DNA from: Porphyromonas somerae DSM 23386
Lineage (GTDB): Bacteria > Bacteroidota > Bacteroidia > Bacteroidales > Porphyromonadaceae
Direction of reading: 5' to 3'
Length of the DNA: 33,406 nucleotides
Assembly: GCF_000372405.1 (NCBI RefSeq)
Contig: NZ_AQVC01000027.1
Span: 1-33,406, forward strand
Part shown: one piece after another, positions 33,124 through 33,406 of the stretch
Numbering within the stretch: position 1 is the first letter of the stretch
How the letters are laid out: every line of letters starts with the position of its first letter
Notes under the pieces: generated by a model
What the model was told of the DNA's origin: nothing
Database searches by the model: none
Seen by the model: only the letters and a program-made list of their open reading frames with translations
Program-made: the position numbers and the translations under genes

Positions 33124-33178
33124 CCTTCATCTTAACACCGAGCCTACAAAATACCCGCCACTATAGTAGGGTAAAATT

Positions 33179-33258
33179 CCAGTTGCAACAAAGCAAACGA
33201 CGAGTTGCAACAAAGCAAACGACGAGATGCAACAAAGCAAATGCTTAGTTGCAACTCA
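33179..33258 (+). repeat. 22-bp repeat element, copy C (3 direct units + 1 inverted)
   Basis: Units begin at 33179, 33201 and 33223. The first two are identical but for one base at the left end (core AGTTGCAACAAAGCAAACGA); the third has GAGATGCAACAAAGC. An inverted unit (TTAGTTGCAACTC) closes a 34-bp imperfect palindrome (33224-33257, three mismatched pairs). Confidence 0.85.
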
Positions 33259-33382
33259 GTTTTTGCTTAGATAATACTATTGATTATCAGGTAGTTACAG
33301 AATCCTATGCCGAAAGCTTTCTAATCATCCTAAGTTCTAAACCGAAGAAGTGCCTTTATGAGGGTATCTTAGTTAGTTTTAG

Positions 33383-33390
33383 TACCTTTG
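33383..33390 (+). promoter_or_regulatory. Candidate -7 box (TACCTTTG)
   Basis: TACCTTTG matches TAnnTTTG near the right edge and probably belongs to a gene that begins outside the window. No exact TTTG at -33. Confidence 0.4.
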
Positions 33391-33406
33391 CTTAAGGTAA
33401 ACGCTC

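Larger units (their letters stand above)
33060..33406. other. Gene-free right end
   Basis: This stretch of 347 bases carries a terminator (33084-33123), repeat element C (33179-33258) and a candidate promoter box at the very end pointing to a gene beyond the window. No gene is seen. Confidence 0.7.

Overview
The window looks like chromosome from a Porphyromonas-like member of the Bacteroidales. This is inferred from gene content (alpha-2-macroglobulin, C10 protease with GEVEDY domains, a BY-kinase/export pair like the P. gingivalis Ptk1 locus, an EF-G paralogue, DUF4810/DUF799 lipoproteins), from many lipoproteins with Cys lipoboxes, and from repeated Bacteroidetes-type promoter boxes (TAnnTTTG, sometimes with TTTG about 19 bases upstream). 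No 16S or marker search was possible, so the genus is a best guess.

Layout. 1-236: start of a transposase running off the left edge. 477-2859 (minus): Cys-rich membrane protein, metal ABC permease, lipoprotein. 3126-4614 (minus): overlapping DUF1858 and DUF438/hemerythrin/PAS genes, probably redox or nitrosative-stress related. 4906-5274: an AT-rich DUF488 gene among repeat debris. 5620-12951 (plus): frr, rsgA, a TPR protein and a large alpha-2-macroglobulin without a thioester motif. 13376-16641 (minus): polysaccharide export lipoprotein and tyrosine autokinase. 16910-16983: tRNA-His. 17243-19549 (minus): four-gene CsgG / carboxy-terminal PEGA-like lipoprotein / DUF4810 / DUF799 operon. 19784-23829 (plus): acidic hypothetical protein, rsmI, coiled-coil lipoprotein, YjjG-type nucleotidase, murein L,D-transpeptidase, crcB. 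23912-26068 (minus): EF-G paralogue with altered GTPase motifs.

The most striking part is 26885-33059 (plus): two tandem lipoproteins that resemble the pore-forming core of cholesterol-dependent cytolysins (CDC-like proteins, CDCL), followed at once by a lipoprotein C10 (streptopain-type) cysteine protease carrying a thioredoxin-like domain and two GEVEDY domains. Known Bacteroidales CDCLs act as two-component, protease-activated antibacterial pore formers. A dedicated protease in the same operon suggests a self-contained toxin-plus-activator module; this link is inference.

Three copies of an unusual repeat element (three direct 22-bp units plus one inverted unit forming a long near-palindrome) lie at 13188-13266, 26411-26491 and 33179-33258. 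The last two flank the cytolysin/protease operon in the same orientation. A second, GC-rich mosaic of intergenic repeat blocks occurs near 317-380, 2950-3026, 5401-5490 and 13087-13109.
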